A stretch of 45,880 nt of DNA from the NCBI GenBank assembly GCA_028066595.1, contig JALCBJ010000013.1, positions 1 to 45,880 on the forward strand, given 5' to 3'. The stretch's first letter is position 1, and each line of letters starts with the position of its first letter. The notes under the pieces were generated by a model. That model was not told the DNA's origin. It saw only the letters and a program-made list of their open reading frames with translations, and did no database searches. This DNA is from Thermoanaerobaculia bacterium. GTDB taxonomy: Bacteria > Acidobacteriota > Thermoanaerobaculia > Multivoradales > J023. Below, piece by piece: positions 31,905 through 41,221 of this stretch. A program made the translations under genes and the position numbers.

Positions 31905-34145
31905 ATGGATCTCCGCGAGCAGATCTACCGCCACCGCAAAGACCGTCGGGTCATTTTCGCCGGCCTCGCCGCGCTTTTACTGGTGTGCGGGACGGTGTAC
32001 TACCTGCTGTTGCGCGGTCGCAACGGTGAGGGCATGTCGAGTGATCTGGCAGCGAGCAAGCTGCTGCTCTTCGTCCTCTGGTACATCAACGTCATCCTCA
32101 TCCTGGCGATCCTCTTCGTCTTGGTGCGGAACATCTTCAACCTCGTACTCGAGCGCCAGAGCCGCATCCTGGGTTCGAAGTTCAAGACCAAGCTGGTAGT
32201 CGCCTCGGTCTTGCTCTCGCTGCTCCCCGTGATGATCATCTTTCCGATGGCGGCCCAGATCCTTTTCGAGTCGTTCGAGCAGTGGTTTGCACTGCCGATC
32301 GAAGATGTCGTAGAGCAAGCCGACGAGACCGTGGGATATCTCACCGAGGAGATTCAGCGCAACAACTCCCGAGCGGCCCGACGCGTCCTCGAGGAGATCT
32401 CGGACCTGGACATCGTGGACCTCGAGCAGCGGGCGGAGTTGCAGCGGACGATTCAGCAGTTGCGAGAGGAGATGGAAGTTCACTACCTGGCCATCTTCGA
32501 CGGCACCGATCACATTCACGGCACGGTGGATCCGTCGGAAGGTTTGGGCCGCGAACCCGACTTTCGTGGCCTGTCCGGGCTCCTCCAGGAAGCCATGGAC
32601 GAGGGCGTGGCGGTACGTATCGTCGACGAGAGTCTAGGGATCGAGGGACGTCTGCTGGTGGCGGCCGCCGCACAACGACGACCACCCGTGGACCCCGCGC
32701 CGGAGGACGGCGAGACGGGTCCCCGTGAGCCCGGGAGCACAGTGATCCTCGCGGGTACGGTCCTGCCGCCGGACATCGCGGCCAAGACGGACGAGCTACG
32801 GGCGGCCTACCAGGCGTACCTGCGGACTTCCGTGCAGCAGGAGAATCTGCGCGACGTCTACCTGCAGAACCTGCTGATGGTGACCCTGCTGGTGATCTTT
32901 GCCTTCTCGTCCATCGGACTGCGTTTGGCGCGCCGCGTCACCGTTCCGATCCAGGCGTTGGCCGACGGCACGCGCCGTATCTCCCAGGGAGATCTCGACC
33001 ACCGAGTGGAAGTCGCGGTGGACGACGAGTTGCGGATTCTGGTCGACGGTTTCAACAACATGACCGAAGAGCTGAAGCGTAGCCGGGAGTTGGTGGATCG
33101 CCAGTACCGGGAATTGCGGAGCTCCAACAAACGTCTCCAGGCCGTGCTCCAGAACGTTGCCGCCGGCGTGATCGCCATTCGCTCCGACGAGCGCATCCTC
33201 ACATGCAACGGCGCCGCACTGGACATCCTGGCGCAGCGCGAGGAAGACGTCCTCGGGCGCCAGGTTACAGAGGTCTGGGCCGAAGGCGAGCGAGCCAAGC
33301 TGAAGGACCTGCTACACGAGGAATTCAGCTGGGGCGGTCAGATCCAGCGTCAGATGCAGATGGTCATCGGAGGTGTCTGGAAGACCCTGGAGGTCAAGGT
33401 CACCACCCTGCCGGATCCGGAAGGCCGGCCCGGTGGTCGAGTGATGGTGCTCGAAGATCTCACGGAACTGATCCAGGCGCAGAAGATGGCGACGTGGAAC
33501 GAGGTGGCGAGGCGCATCGCACACGAGATCAAGAATCCACTGACCCCCATCCAGCTCACGGCGGAGCGCCTGTTGCGGCGCCATCAGGTGAACGATCCTC
33601 GTCTCGGCGAGACCCTGGAGCAGGGTGTCGAGGTCATCGTGCGTGAGGTGGACAGCCTCAAGACCATGGTCGACGAGTTCTCGCGCTTTGCGCGCATGCC
33701 CCCGCCCAGGCCGAAGGACGTGGACGTCACGAAGCTGTTCAACGAGCTGGTCCACCTCCACCGCGACCTGAAGCCTGGTGTGGATGTTCATGCCGTGGTC
33801 GCTGAAGAGGCGTACACCGTACGATTCGATCCCGAACAGTTGAAGAGCGTGCTCATCAACCTGATCGACAACGCGATGGAGGCGACCGACGCTCCTGGTC
33901 AGATCGTTCTTTCCTCGGGCCGCGCAGGCGATCGAATCTTGCTCAGCGTCGCCGATACAGGTCGCGGGATCACGGCGGAAGACCGGGAGCGGATCTTCCT
34001 GCCGTACTTTTCCACCAAGGGTCGCGGCTCGGGCTTGGGGCTGTCCATCGTTCACCGCATCGTCAACGACCACCACGCCTCGCTGCAGGTCAAGGACAAT
34101 CAACCCGGAGGTACGGTCTTCACTTTGGCCGTACCGACACAGTAG
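31905..34145 (+). CDS. NtrY-like membrane sensor histidine kinase
   Basis: A 746-residue kinase with predicted helices at about 17-37, 52-76, 96-120 and 321-340, an extracytoplasmic sensor region (~125-320), a HAMP linker (~342-395), a PAS domain (~408-525), and the kinase core: HisKA with RRIAHEIKNPLTP (phosphoaccepting His540) and a HATPase with NLIDNAMEA (N box), ADTGRGI (G1) and GSGLGLSIV (G2). This is the layout of NtrY nitrogen-responsive kinases. The cognate NtrX-type response regulator is not in the window, since the next gene is murI on the other strand. The sensor ligand is unknown. Confidence 0.92.
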   Translation: MDLREQIYRHRKDRRVIFAGLAALLLVCGTVYYLLLRGRNGEGMSSDLAASKLLLFVLWYINVILILAILFVLVRNIFNLVLERQSRILGSKFKTKLVVASVLLSLLPVMIIFPMAAQILFESFEQWFALPIEDVVEQADETVGYLTEEIQRNNSRAARRVLEEISDLDIVDLEQRAELQRTIQQLREEMEVHYLAIFDGTDHIHGTVDPSEGLGREPDFRGLSGLLQEAMDEGVAVRIVDESLGIEGRLLVAAAAQRRPPVDPAPEDGETGPREPGSTVILAGTVLPPDIAAKTDELRAAYQAYLRTSVQQENLRDVYLQNLLMVTLLVIFAFSSIGLRLARRVTVPIQALADGTRRISQGDLDHRVEVAVDDELRILVDGFNNMTEELKRSRELVDRQYRELRSSNKRLQAVLQNVAAGVIAIRSDERILTCNGAALDILAQREEDVLGRQVTEVWAEGERAKLKDLLHEEFSWGGQIQRQMQMVIGGVWKTLEVKVTTLPDPEGRPGGRVMVLEDLTELIQAQKMATWNEVARRIAHEIKNPLTPIQLTAERLLRRHQVNDPRLGETLEQGVEVIVREVDSLKTMVDEFSRFARMPPPRPKDVDVTKLFNELVHLHRDLKPGVDVHAVVAEEAYTVRFDPEQLKSVLINLIDNAMEATDAPGQIVLSSGRAGDRILLSVADTGRGITAEDRERIFLPYFSTKGRGSGLGLSIVHRIVNDHHASLQVKDNQPGGTVFTLAVPTQ

Positions 34146-34166
34146 TCGTTGCCGATTCGCGGCTGG

Positions 34167-34979
34167 TCAGACTTCGACCAGCTCGAGCGTCGCCTTGCTG
34201 GACGGCAAGAGTTGTGCGGCGATGCGCTCGAAGCGAGCTTCGACATCGGTGACGCAGAGGTGGTGGCTCGGAGGCGTGTCCCCATCGCTCAACAAGTCCG
34301 CCTCGGCTAGCCCGGTTCGAACCACATCCGCCACCGACTCCGCGGAGTCCACCAGGGCCACCTCCGGGCCGACGAGCTCTTCCAGCACGTCCCGCAGCGC
34401 GGGATAGTGGGTACAGCCGAGTACCAAGGTATCGGCGTGCTCTTCGAGTAGCGGGCGGAGGTAGCGTTCCGCCACCCGACGTGTGACTTCATCGTGCGTC
34501 CATCCCTCCTCTACCAGCGGTACGAACAGGGGACAGGCGACGCTTCGCACCGTCGCCTCTGGGTCGAGACGACGTATGGCATGTGCGTAAGCGTCGGAAC
34601 GTACGGTCGACTCGGTGGCGAGGACTCCGATGGGACGTCGTGGATCGCGGCCTCGCCGCCGGTGCTCTGCCACTGCCACCCGCGCGCCCGGCTCGATCAC
34701 ACCCCAGATGGGTATCGCCAGCTCGGCCGTGCCGAGCGCCAGAGCCGACGCGGTATTGCACGCTACGACTACGGCCTTGACGTCGCGATCGAGGAGGAAG
34801 TCGAGGTTGCGCTGCGTGTAGCGTTGTACCGTGTGGGGAGACTTGGTGCCATATGGCAGACGAGCGGTGTCGCCGAGGTAGAGGATCGACTCGCTCGACA
34901 ACGCCCGCATGAGCGCCGATGCCACCGTCAGGCCTCCGACACCCGAGTCGAAGACGCCGATGGGCCGGGGATCAGACAC
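34167..34979 (-). CDS. murI: Glutamate racemase
   Basis: A 270-residue enzyme that makes D-glutamate for peptidoglycan. Catalytic Cys74 is in VVACNTASA and Cys189 in LVLGCTHYP, and the start IGVFDSGVGGLTV carries the conserved Asp-Ser. Length and motifs are canonical. The start codon is GTG at 34979. It follows the GerMN gene by 18 nt on the minus strand and converges with the kinase gene, with a 21-nt gap and no obvious terminator. The neighbourhood (amidase, GerMN) supports a cell-wall role. Confidence 0.95.
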   Translation of the reverse strand: MSDPRPIGVFDSGVGGLTVASALMRALSSESILYLGDTARLPYGTKSPHTVQRYTQRNLDFLLDRDVKAVVVACNTASALALGTAELAIPIWGVIEPGARVAVAEHRRRGRDPRRPIGVLATESTVRSDAYAHAIRRLDPEATVRSVACPLFVPLVEEGWTHDEVTRRVAERYLRPLLEEHADTLVLGCTHYPALRDVLEELVGPEVALVDSAESVADVVRTGLAEADLLSDGDTPPSHHLCVTDVEARFERIAAQLLPSSKATLELVEV

Positions 34980-34997
34980 GGAGCCACTGCACGTGCG

Positions 34998-35732
34998 TCA
35001 AGGTTCCTTGCGCGTCACCAGGTAGCTCGGATCGGCAGCGAGGGGGCGGGTGGTGTCGACGTGACCGGCAAAGGTCTCAGGCTGGCGGCCGTCCCATAGG
35101 AGCTGCACGGTGTCGACGCCTTCCACGCCGAGAACCACGGTGTTGACCAGACTGTAGACCGTCAGCAATTCCTGCTTCGCACCAAAGGACAGCTTGCGCA
35201 GTCGGGCTTCGGCAGGGGTCGGTGGACCCACGGGTTTGGCCTCGTCGGGATCCGATTCCGGCTCCGGTGGACGCAGATCGAGAAGCGCAGTCGTGCCCAG
35301 CAAGTAGACCGCCTCGATTCGGGTACCGGCGGGAAGGGGCGAGCGAAGCTCCGAGGATGCACCACCACGTGGACCGGTCAGCAGCGCATCCACCAGGGAA
35401 TGTGCGCGTTCCGCCGGCGTGCCGTCGGGTAGCTCTCGGTTCTCTGTGTAGAGCCGGCCGTCGCTGCCGACGAAGTAGAGCTCGGCGTCTCGGAGAGGTA
35501 CTTCCGCGGTCTCGTCTGGCGCGTGGGAGGCCGGGTCGGTTTCGAAGCCCTGTACCTGGGTCCCATCCCCGTGTTTCTGTCGTGTGCCGAGCCAGAGACC
35601 CGCCGCGCCGGCGGCCAGGATCACCAGGACCGCGATGATCCAAGCCTTCTTCGAGCGTGATCCGGTGTCGTTGGCAGCTTCGCCCTGTGGATCGGGCTCC
35701 TCCGGCGTCGGAACGGAAAACGGGTCGGTCAA
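34998..35732 (-). CDS. GerMN-domain membrane protein
   Basis: A 244-residue protein with a cytosolic acidic N-terminus, one membrane helix (AWIIAVLVILAAGAAGLWLG, ~30-49), and a periplasmic GerMN domain (~75-225: AELYFVGSDGRLYTENREL, SLVDALLTGPRGG, LPAGTRIEAVYLLGTTALLD, QELLTVYSLVNTVV). GerMN domains occur in spore germination and peptidoglycan proteins such as GerM and amidase partners. Its stop is 18 nt before the murI start and its ATG overlaps the amidase stop by 4 nt, so it likely works with the amidase on the wall. Confidence 0.88.
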   Translation of the reverse strand: MTDPFSVPTPEEPDPQGEAANDTGSRSKKAWIIAVLVILAAGAAGLWLGTRQKHGDGTQVQGFETDPASHAPDETAEVPLRDAELYFVGSDGRLYTENRELPDGTPAERAHSLVDALLTGPRGGASSELRSPLPAGTRIEAVYLLGTTALLDLRPPEPESDPDEAKPVGPPTPAEARLRKLSFGAKQELLTVYSLVNTVVLGVEGVDTVQLLWDGRQPETFAGHVDTTRPLAADPSYLVTRKEP

Positions 35733-37480
35733 CGCCCAGCCCCTGGCGCCACCTCTTCGGTGCCGGGCGGTCTGGCATCCATCTGCGTCTTGAATCGTGT
35801 GATGGCACGCACCAGGGCGTCGGCTAGTTGGGCCAGATAGGCGGTGCTCTGCAGCTTCCGCTCCTCACTGGGATTCGACAGGAAACCCAGCTCGACCAAC
35901 ACGGCAGGCATCGAGGCACCCATGAGAACCCGGAACGGGGCTTGCCGCACCCCACGATTGCGCAGTCCGAGAGTCTCGTTCAGCTCTTCCTGGACGAGGT
36001 TTGCGAAACGCTGACTCTCCGCAAGGTGAAACGACTGCGCCAGATCCCAGAGAATCAGCTCGAGATCGGCGAGCTCTTCGCGTTCGTCGTCCGTGAGAAA
36101 TGCATGCTCGGCTCGAAGGGCTTTCTCCGCGATCTGGTCACTCGCCTCCCGCGAAAGGAAGAACGTCTCGGCACCACGTGCCTGGGAGCCGTGATAGCTG
36201 TTGAAATGTAGGGAAATGAACAGATCGGCCTTGTTCTGGTTGGCGATTGCGACCCGTGTGTCGTGGGGGATGTCGACGTTGGAGTCGCGGGTCATCAATA
36301 CCCGCACCGGCAGACGCTGCTCGAGGCGACTCTTGAGCAGCCGTGCGACCCGCAGGTTCAGCACCGCTTCTATCGTGCCGTTCTTGCCGATGGCTCCGGT
36401 TTCCTCGCCACCGTGTCCGGGATCGAGGACGATGGTGCGGATACCACCCAGGTCTTCGGGCAGGCGCGGAAGTTCGGGAGTGTCGACACTGGTCGACGTG
36501 CCCGCGCGTTGTCGGTATACATCGACGACCAGCCGGAAGACCCCACCGCCCGCCACCAGCCGAGGCTCCGCAGCAGCAGCGTTCTCGACCAGCTCGATTC
36601 GTAGCCGGGTGGGCTCGAATACCATGCCGGTGACCAAGGGGTCGGCGGGGCGGGAAAACACGTCGTCGAGCAGGATGCGATCACCGACGAACTGGAGCTC
36701 GACAGCACCGTCGAATCGGACGAAGCGATAACGCGGTTTCTGCTGGAATACCATCTCCACCGTCGACACGCGGTACTGGTGGATCAGGTCCAAGCTTGCC
36801 TCGATTTCCCTTAGCTCACCGCGCGAGATCGCCAGCTCGAGACGAAGGAAATCCCACGAGACGTCGTACCCGAGCTCATCGCCAAAGGCGCGCCGAAGTG
36901 CTTCCAGGGGGACCAGCAGGCCATAGATGCCCTTCACCGGCGCTCGCAGGAAGTGGTGGACTTCCTCGGCGCCATCGGAAGTGGCGACGACATAGGAGGT
37001 GTGCTCGGGGCCGAGACGGATCTCCTTGTCGTCGTAGACCAGCACGTGCATATCGCCCAACGGACCGGTCCGCAGTTCGACTCCGAGTAGCTCCGCCAGA
37101 GGGGCCAACCCGAACCGGGGGCCGTCCTGGCGGATGGTGAACGGGATCTGTCCGGCCGGGCGGCCGTCGACGGTGATCCGTGCCGAGCCGGAAGGCGGCG
37201 CGCCGTCAGCCAGAGGCTCTGGAGCAGGCTCTGTGGGCGATTCTTCGGCTACTACAGGATTCGCCGGGTCCTGCGCTTGCAAGACGGCGGCTGCGAAGAG
37301 GATCGCGAAGAGTGCCGAGACGAGCGCCCGAATGTGAGTTGCCAGGGCAGGTGTCCGCGCTGCGTCTGCGATGGAGGAGGGCGTCGGCAAGGAGTGCAGG
37401 ATCGGCCGGGAGCGGATGGATCGGCGAACGAGACCGTGCGGAGCGCGGCTCCGCAGCCGCCCGATCATAACCCAGGCCAT
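35729..37480 (-). CDS. N-acetylmuramoyl-L-alanine amidase (Amidase_3)
   Basis: A 583-residue amidase. After a long N-region comes a signal helix (~49-69: LVSALFAILFAAAVLQAQ), then a beta-rich AMIN-like region (~95-330), and a zinc-dependent amidase domain (~347-565). Zn ligands are His356 (DPGHGG), Glu371 and His425 (SLHFNS), with catalytic Glu530 in AVLVELGFLSNP. It cleaves the amide between muramic acid and the peptide stem in the periplasm. The ATG at 37480 has AGGAG upstream, although a long N-region before the signal is unusual. Genes amidase-GerMN-murI form one wall operon. Confidence 0.9.
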   Translation of the reverse strand: MAWVMIGRLRSRAPHGLVRRSIRSRPILHSLPTPSSIADAARTPALATHIRALVSALFAILFAAAVLQAQDPANPVVAEESPTEPAPEPLADGAPPSGSARITVDGRPAGQIPFTIRQDGPRFGLAPLAELLGVELRTGPLGDMHVLVYDDKEIRLGPEHTSYVVATSDGAEEVHHFLRAPVKGIYGLLVPLEALRRAFGDELGYDVSWDFLRLELAISRGELREIEASLDLIHQYRVSTVEMVFQQKPRYRFVRFDGAVELQFVGDRILLDDVFSRPADPLVTGMVFEPTRLRIELVENAAAAEPRLVAGGGVFRLVVDVYRQRAGTSTSVDTPELPRLPEDLGGIRTIVLDPGHGGEETGAIGKNGTIEAVLNLRVARLLKSRLEQRLPVRVLMTRDSNVDIPHDTRVAIANQNKADLFISLHFNSYHGSQARGAETFFLSREASDQIAEKALRAEHAFLTDDEREELADLELILWDLAQSFHLAESQRFANLVQEELNETLGLRNRGVRQAPFRVLMGASMPAVLVELGFLSNPSEERKLQSTAYLAQLADALVRAITRFKTQMDARPPGTEEVAPGAGR

Positions 37481-37717
37481 ACCATCGAGCGGGGCTCCTG
37501 GCGTCGTTTGACACCCAACAGGCTGAACGCTATTTTGATCGTCCGCGGCCAGCCGGACGAGGTGATTTCAGTAGATCGAAACCAGCACCGAAGCGCCGGA
37601 CCGTCCCTCGGCCGTAGACACTCACCCACTCCGTGCCATCCCCCGGCCTGTCGACGGCGGAACGCCGTGTTCGAGACGCTGGCCGACACGGCACGCGATC
37701 CCACCGGGAGATAGATC

Positions 37718-38953
37718 ATGCGCGAAGCTTGGATTCTCGACGCGGTACGTACGCCGCGTGGTCGTGGCAAGAAAGACAAGGGTGCTCTTTCCGGGATCCA
37801 TCCACAGGAGCTGATGGCGCAGACCTTGCGCCGCTTGGCGGAGCGTAGCGGAATCCAGACAGCCGACGTCGAAGACGTCGTCCTCGGGTGCGTCAGCCAG
37901 GCGGGGGAGCAGGGCGCCAACATCGCCCGCAACAGCGTGCTCGCCGCGGAATGGCCGCAAGACGTCACAGGGGTCACGCTCAACCGTTTCTGTGGCTCCG
38001 GGGCTCAGGCGGTGAACTTCGCAGCCATGGGAGTCATGAGTGGCCACCAGGAGCTCGTGGTTGGCGGAGGGGTGGAGTCGATGTCACGTGTTCCCATGAT
38101 GTCGGACCGCGCTGGCCTGGATGGCCACAATGAGCTCCTCCGCGACCGGGTTCATCAGGTCGCCCAAGGGATCTCGGCCGATCTCATCGCCACGATCGAG
38201 GGTTTCAGCCGTGAAGACTGCGACCGGTTCGCAGCCGAGTCCCAGCGCCGCGCCCAGCAAGCCCAGGAGGAGGGACGGTTCGATCGGAGTCTCTTCCCGG
38301 TGGTCGATCCGCGGACGGGCGAAGTGGTGCTGGAGAAGGATGAACATCCACGTCCGGGCACTACGGCCGAGGCGTTGTCGGAGCTGGGGCCCGTCTTCGC
38401 GGAATACGGTGCCAAGCCGGTAACCGAAGACGGCCGGACCTCCGATCAGATCGCCCTTGCTCGGTACCCGGAAGTGGCCGAGATCCGCCACGTGCATACC
38501 GCCGGCAACTCATCCGGCATCGTCGACGGTGCGGCGGCGATGTTGGTTTCGTCCGATGCCTATGCCTCGGCTCATGGCCTGACGCCGCGGGCCAGAATCG
38601 TCGCGACCGCGACGGCGGGTGCCGAGCCCGTGATCATGCTCACCGCGCCGACGCCCGCGTCGGAGAAAGCGCTGCAGAAGGCCGGTATGGCCTCGACGGA
38701 CATCGATCTCTGGGAAATCAACGAGGCCTTCGCCGCCGTGCCGCTCCAGACCATCCGGAATCTGGGAATCGATTCTGATCGAGTGAACGTCAATGGCGGC
38801 GCCATCGCGTTGGGCCACCCTCTAGGAGCTACCGGCGCAGTTCTTCTGGGCACGGCTCTCGACGAGCTGGAGCGCCGGGGCCTCGGCACGGCTCTCGTCA
38901 CGCTGTGCATTGGCGGTGGCATGGGCATCGCCACCATTGTCGAGCGCATCTGA
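37718..38953 (+). CDS. Acetyl-CoA acyltransferase (thiolase)
   Basis: A 411-residue thiolase. Catalytic Cys92 is in [11 protein letters not shown], His367 in [14 protein letters not shown], and Cys397 in [18 protein letters not shown] is also conserved. These three residues are intact, so it is an active enzyme. It can cleave 3-ketoacyl-CoA in beta-oxidation or act as acetyl-CoA acetyltransferase. The sequence resembles FadA/FadI. The LKR gene starts 1 nt after its stop, so the two form an operon, and a lysine-derived acyl-CoA such as acetoacetyl-CoA could be a substrate; that link is inferred. Confidence 0.92.
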   Translation: MREAWILDAVRTPRGRGKKDKGALSGIHPQELMAQTLRRLAERSGIQTADVEDVVLGCVSQAGEQGANIARNSVLAAEWPQDVTGVTLNRFCGSGAQAVNFAAMGVMSGHQELVVGGGVESMSRVPMMSDRAGLDGHNELLRDRVHQVAQGISADLIATIEGFSREDCDRFAAESQRRAQQAQEEGRFDRSLFPVVDPRTGEVVLEKDEHPRPGTTAEALSELGPVFAEYGAKPVTEDGRTSDQIALARYPEVAEIRHVHTAGNSSGIVDGAAAMLVSSDAYASAHGLTPRARIVATATAGAEPVIMLTAPTPASEKALQKAGMASTDIDLWEINEAFAAVPLQTIRNLGIDSDRVNVNGGAIALGHPLGATGAVLLGTALDELERRGLGTALVTLCIGGGMGIATIVERI

Positions 38954-38954
38954 C

Positions 38955-40289
38955 GTGACGCGATCGATCGGTATCCGCCGCGAAGACAAGAGTGCATGGG
39001 AGCGGCGGGCGCCGCTCGTTCCCGCCGACGTGGCCGAGCTGGTCGCCGCTGGATACGAGGTGCTCGTACAGCCCTCTGACATTCGCGTCTTCAGCGACGA
39101 CGAATACCGAGAAGCCGGAGCCTCGGTCGACGAGGATCTCTCTTCGGCCGGGGTGATCCTGGCGGTGAAGGAAGTACCGATTCCGCTCCTGGTGCCGGAA
39201 CGGACGTATCTGTTTTTCGCTCACGTGATCAAAGGTCAGGAACACAACATGCCGCTCTTGCGGCGGATGCTCGACCTGGGTATCACGCTGGTGGACTACG
39301 AGAGGATCGCCGACGCCGACGGACGTAGGCTGGTGAAATTCGGTCGCCAGGCAGGGCAGGCCGGGATGGTGGAGACGCTGCACGCCCTCGGCCACCGGCT
39401 GGCCGCCGAGGGTATCGAGACACCCTTGGCCGACGTGCGTCAGCCCTTCCACTACGGCTCCCTGGAGGCAGTTCGACAGGCGCTCTCACAGGTCGCATCC
39501 ACTATCGAAACGGGTTTTCGGCCGCCCTCAGACGGGCCTCTGGTGTTCGCCTTCACCGGCCGCGGCAGTGTCACCCAGGGCGCTTGGGAGGTCTTCGAAC
39601 GATTGCCTTACGAGCTGATCGCACCAGAGGACCTGCCACGTCGCCTGGCTGACCATGATGGTTTGCAGCGCAGCCTCCTGGCGGTACGTCTCGAGAAACG
39701 GCATCTGGCGACGCCGAAGGATCCAGACAAGGAGTTCGAGGAGGCCGAGTACCGCGCTCACCCCGAGCGTTATCGGGGTCGCCTACATCGCTTGTTGCCG
39801 TATTTCACGGCGTTGGTGAACGGCATCTATTGGGACGAGGACTTTCCAAGGTTCGTCACTCGCCGAGCAATGCGGGAAATGTGGCGCCGGGGCGACCGTA
39901 AGCTGCGGGTGATCGGCGACATCAGCTGTGACATCGAGGGTTCGGTGGAGCTGACCCACGAGGCCACGCAGCCCGACGCGCCATGCTACGTCTACGACCC
40001 CGAGAGCGACTCGTTTCATGCCGGACTCGATGGACCCGGAGTCGCCATCATGGCGGTGGACAACCTTCCATGCGAGCTGCCTATCGATGCCTCGCGGGAG
40101 TTCTCGGTTCCCCTCCGTGGCTTCGTCCCAGCGCTCGCCGATGCCGACTGGAGTGTGCCCTACGGGGCTCTCAGTCTTCCTTCCGCGCTACGACGCGCCG
40201 TGATCACGCACCGTGGCGAGCTGACGCCCGACTATCATTATTTGGAGCGGCATCTGGAGCTGGCGGGACTGGGCCGGGTCGCGACCTGA
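38955..40289 (+). CDS. Stand-alone lysine-ketoglutarate reductase (AASS N-terminal-like)
   Basis: A 444-residue protein with extended similarity to the LKR half of animal AASS. It starts [20 protein letters not shown], then has [32 protein letters not shown] (nucleotide-binding loop), [32 protein letters not shown] and [16 protein letters not shown] condenses lysine with 2-oxoglutarate to saccharopine. The saccharopine dehydrogenase half is absent, and no such gene follows. GTG 38955 is 1 nt after the thiolase stop and marks the start of homology. Alanine dehydrogenase-like folds are an alternative, but the long AASS blocks favour LKR. Confidence 0.85.
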   Translation: MTRSIGIRREDKSAWERRAPLVPADVAELVAAGYEVLVQPSDIRVFSDDEYREAGASVDEDLSSAGVILAVKEVPIPLLVPERTYLFFAHVIKGQEHNMPLLRRMLDLGITLVDYERIADADGRRLVKFGRQAGQAGMVETLHALGHRLAAEGIETPLADVRQPFHYGSLEAVRQALSQVASTIETGFRPPSDGPLVFAFTGRGSVTQGAWEVFERLPYELIAPEDLPRRLADHDGLQRSLLAVRLEKRHLATPKDPDKEFEEAEYRAHPERYRGRLHRLLPYFTALVNGIYWDEDFPRFVTRRAMREMWRRGDRKLRVIGDISCDIEGSVELTHEATQPDAPCYVYDPESDSFHAGLDGPGVAIMAVDNLPCELPIDASREFSVPLRGFVPALADADWSVPYGALSLPSALRRAVITHRGELTPDYHYLERHLELAGLGRVAT

Positions 40290-40329
40290 GAGCTCGAGCG
40301 GTGAGCCCAACACCCCGGTTCGGCCGGGC

Positions 40330-40335
40330 TATAGT
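40330..40335 (+). promoter_or_regulatory. -10 box of leaderless type before the 40342 gene
   Basis: TATAGT lies 6 nt before the ATG at 40342, so the mRNA would start at or near the start codon. No good -35 is visible at the right distance, and a small CCCGG/CCGGG hairpin (40314-40328) occupies that place. Confidence 0.4.
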
Positions 40336-40341
40336 CGCCGG

Positions 40342-40713
40342 ATGCTCACCGCCGATCTACTCTTGACATTGTGCCTCCTCGCCACCGGCTCGACGTGGGT
40401 GCCCACAGCCGTCACGCCGGACTACCCGCTGGAGCAGGAGCTCCCCTCGATGGCAAACCAAGATGAGTACTATGACGCGGCTTTTGTTGCATTGGCGATG
40501 AACTTCAGCGAGCAGATCTTCGGCGCCCATGAGGACAAGTCTGAAGACGAGCTGAATGAAATGTTCCTCGCCGTGATGAAAAAGGCGGGACATGCCGCGG
40601 TCGACCTGAAGAAATTAGATCACTCGATCCAGTACTTCCTGACGGATCCGTCCGCGGAGGATATCTATTCCTTGCCTGAATACTCAGCGAGCCTGCCAGA
40701 GAGCAACGAGTAA
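40342..40713 (+). CDS. Hypothetical small protein with N-terminal hydrophobic segment
   Basis: A 123-residue protein I do not recognise. It begins with a possible signal or membrane helix (MLTADLLLTLCLLATGSTWV) and continues with an acidic, mostly helical domain (DEYYDAAFVALAMNFSEQIF, ELNEMFLAVMKKAGHAAVDL, HSIQYFLTDPSAEDIY). A second possible start is ATG 40450 (MANQDEYY), which would give a cytosolic 87-residue protein. The -10 box directly before 40342 favours the long form. No partner gene is evident. Confidence 0.6.
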   Translation: MLTADLLLTLCLLATGSTWVPTAVTPDYPLEQELPSMANQDEYYDAAFVALAMNFSEQIFGAHEDKSEDELNEMFLAVMKKAGHAAVDLKKLDHSIQYFLTDPSAEDIYSLPEYSASLPESNE

Positions 40714-40870
40714 TCTTCGCCGACCGAGATCTACGCACGGCGCAGTGCGCGGGCCTGCGACCAAAGCGGAGCTCGGCTCTGATCACGATCTGCTGATCTT
40801 CGTCGGGCTCGAGGATAGCGATCTCAGCGCCCGTCGTCTTTCCCGATCCGCTGACGCTGGAAATGCGTAG

Positions 40871-41059
40871 CTAGCGATCTCCGTCAGGCATCACGATCCA
40901 CAACGCGAGATAGACGAGGATGCCGGGGAATGCGGCGCTGAGTATGGACCATATGACGTATAGCACGCGGACGCCGGTGGGGTTCCAGCCAAGCCAGTCG
41001 GCGATACCACCACAGACTCCTCCGAGAATCCGGTTGTTGCGGGAGCGATGAAGAGGCAT
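40871..41059 (-). CDS. PspC-domain membrane protein
   Basis: A 62-residue protein made of the PspC core: RSRNNRILGGVCGGIADWLG, then WNPTGVRVLYVIWSILSAAF and GILVYLALWIVMPD. Two helices in the membrane are expected. In enterobacteria PspC takes part in the phage-shock envelope response; here no PspA, PspB or PspF is adjacent, so the protein may be a lone PspC-like factor. AGGAGACTCCC precedes the ATG at 41059. It is divergent from the TetR gene. Confidence 0.9.
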   Translation of the reverse strand: MPLHRSRNNRILGGVCGGIADWLGWNPTGVRVLYVIWSILSAAFPGILVYLALWIVMPDGDR

Positions 41060-41183
41060 GGGAGTCTCCTGACAATAGGGTCTAGCGAGGGTCGAAGGAG
41101 TTGTCGAGTCGAGCGGATCGCGCCCTCACTCTGCCTACGTATCGAGGCGATGTTGGATTCGCTATCTGCCAGCGACTCTCGAT

Positions 41184-41212
41184 TTGATGAATAGTTGACC
41201 AGTCGGTATACT
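41184..41212 (+). promoter_or_regulatory. TetR promoter with overlapping operator candidate
   Basis: TTGATG (41184-41189), 17 nt, TATACT (41207-41212); the ATG is 9 nt further, so the mRNA is nearly leaderless. The spacer and -10 overlap GTTGACCAGTCGGTATA (41194-41210), which shares GTTGAC with the site at 41868-41884. Autorepression by the TetR protein is the likely reading. Confidence 0.6.
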
Positions 41213-41221
41213 CGCCGAGCG

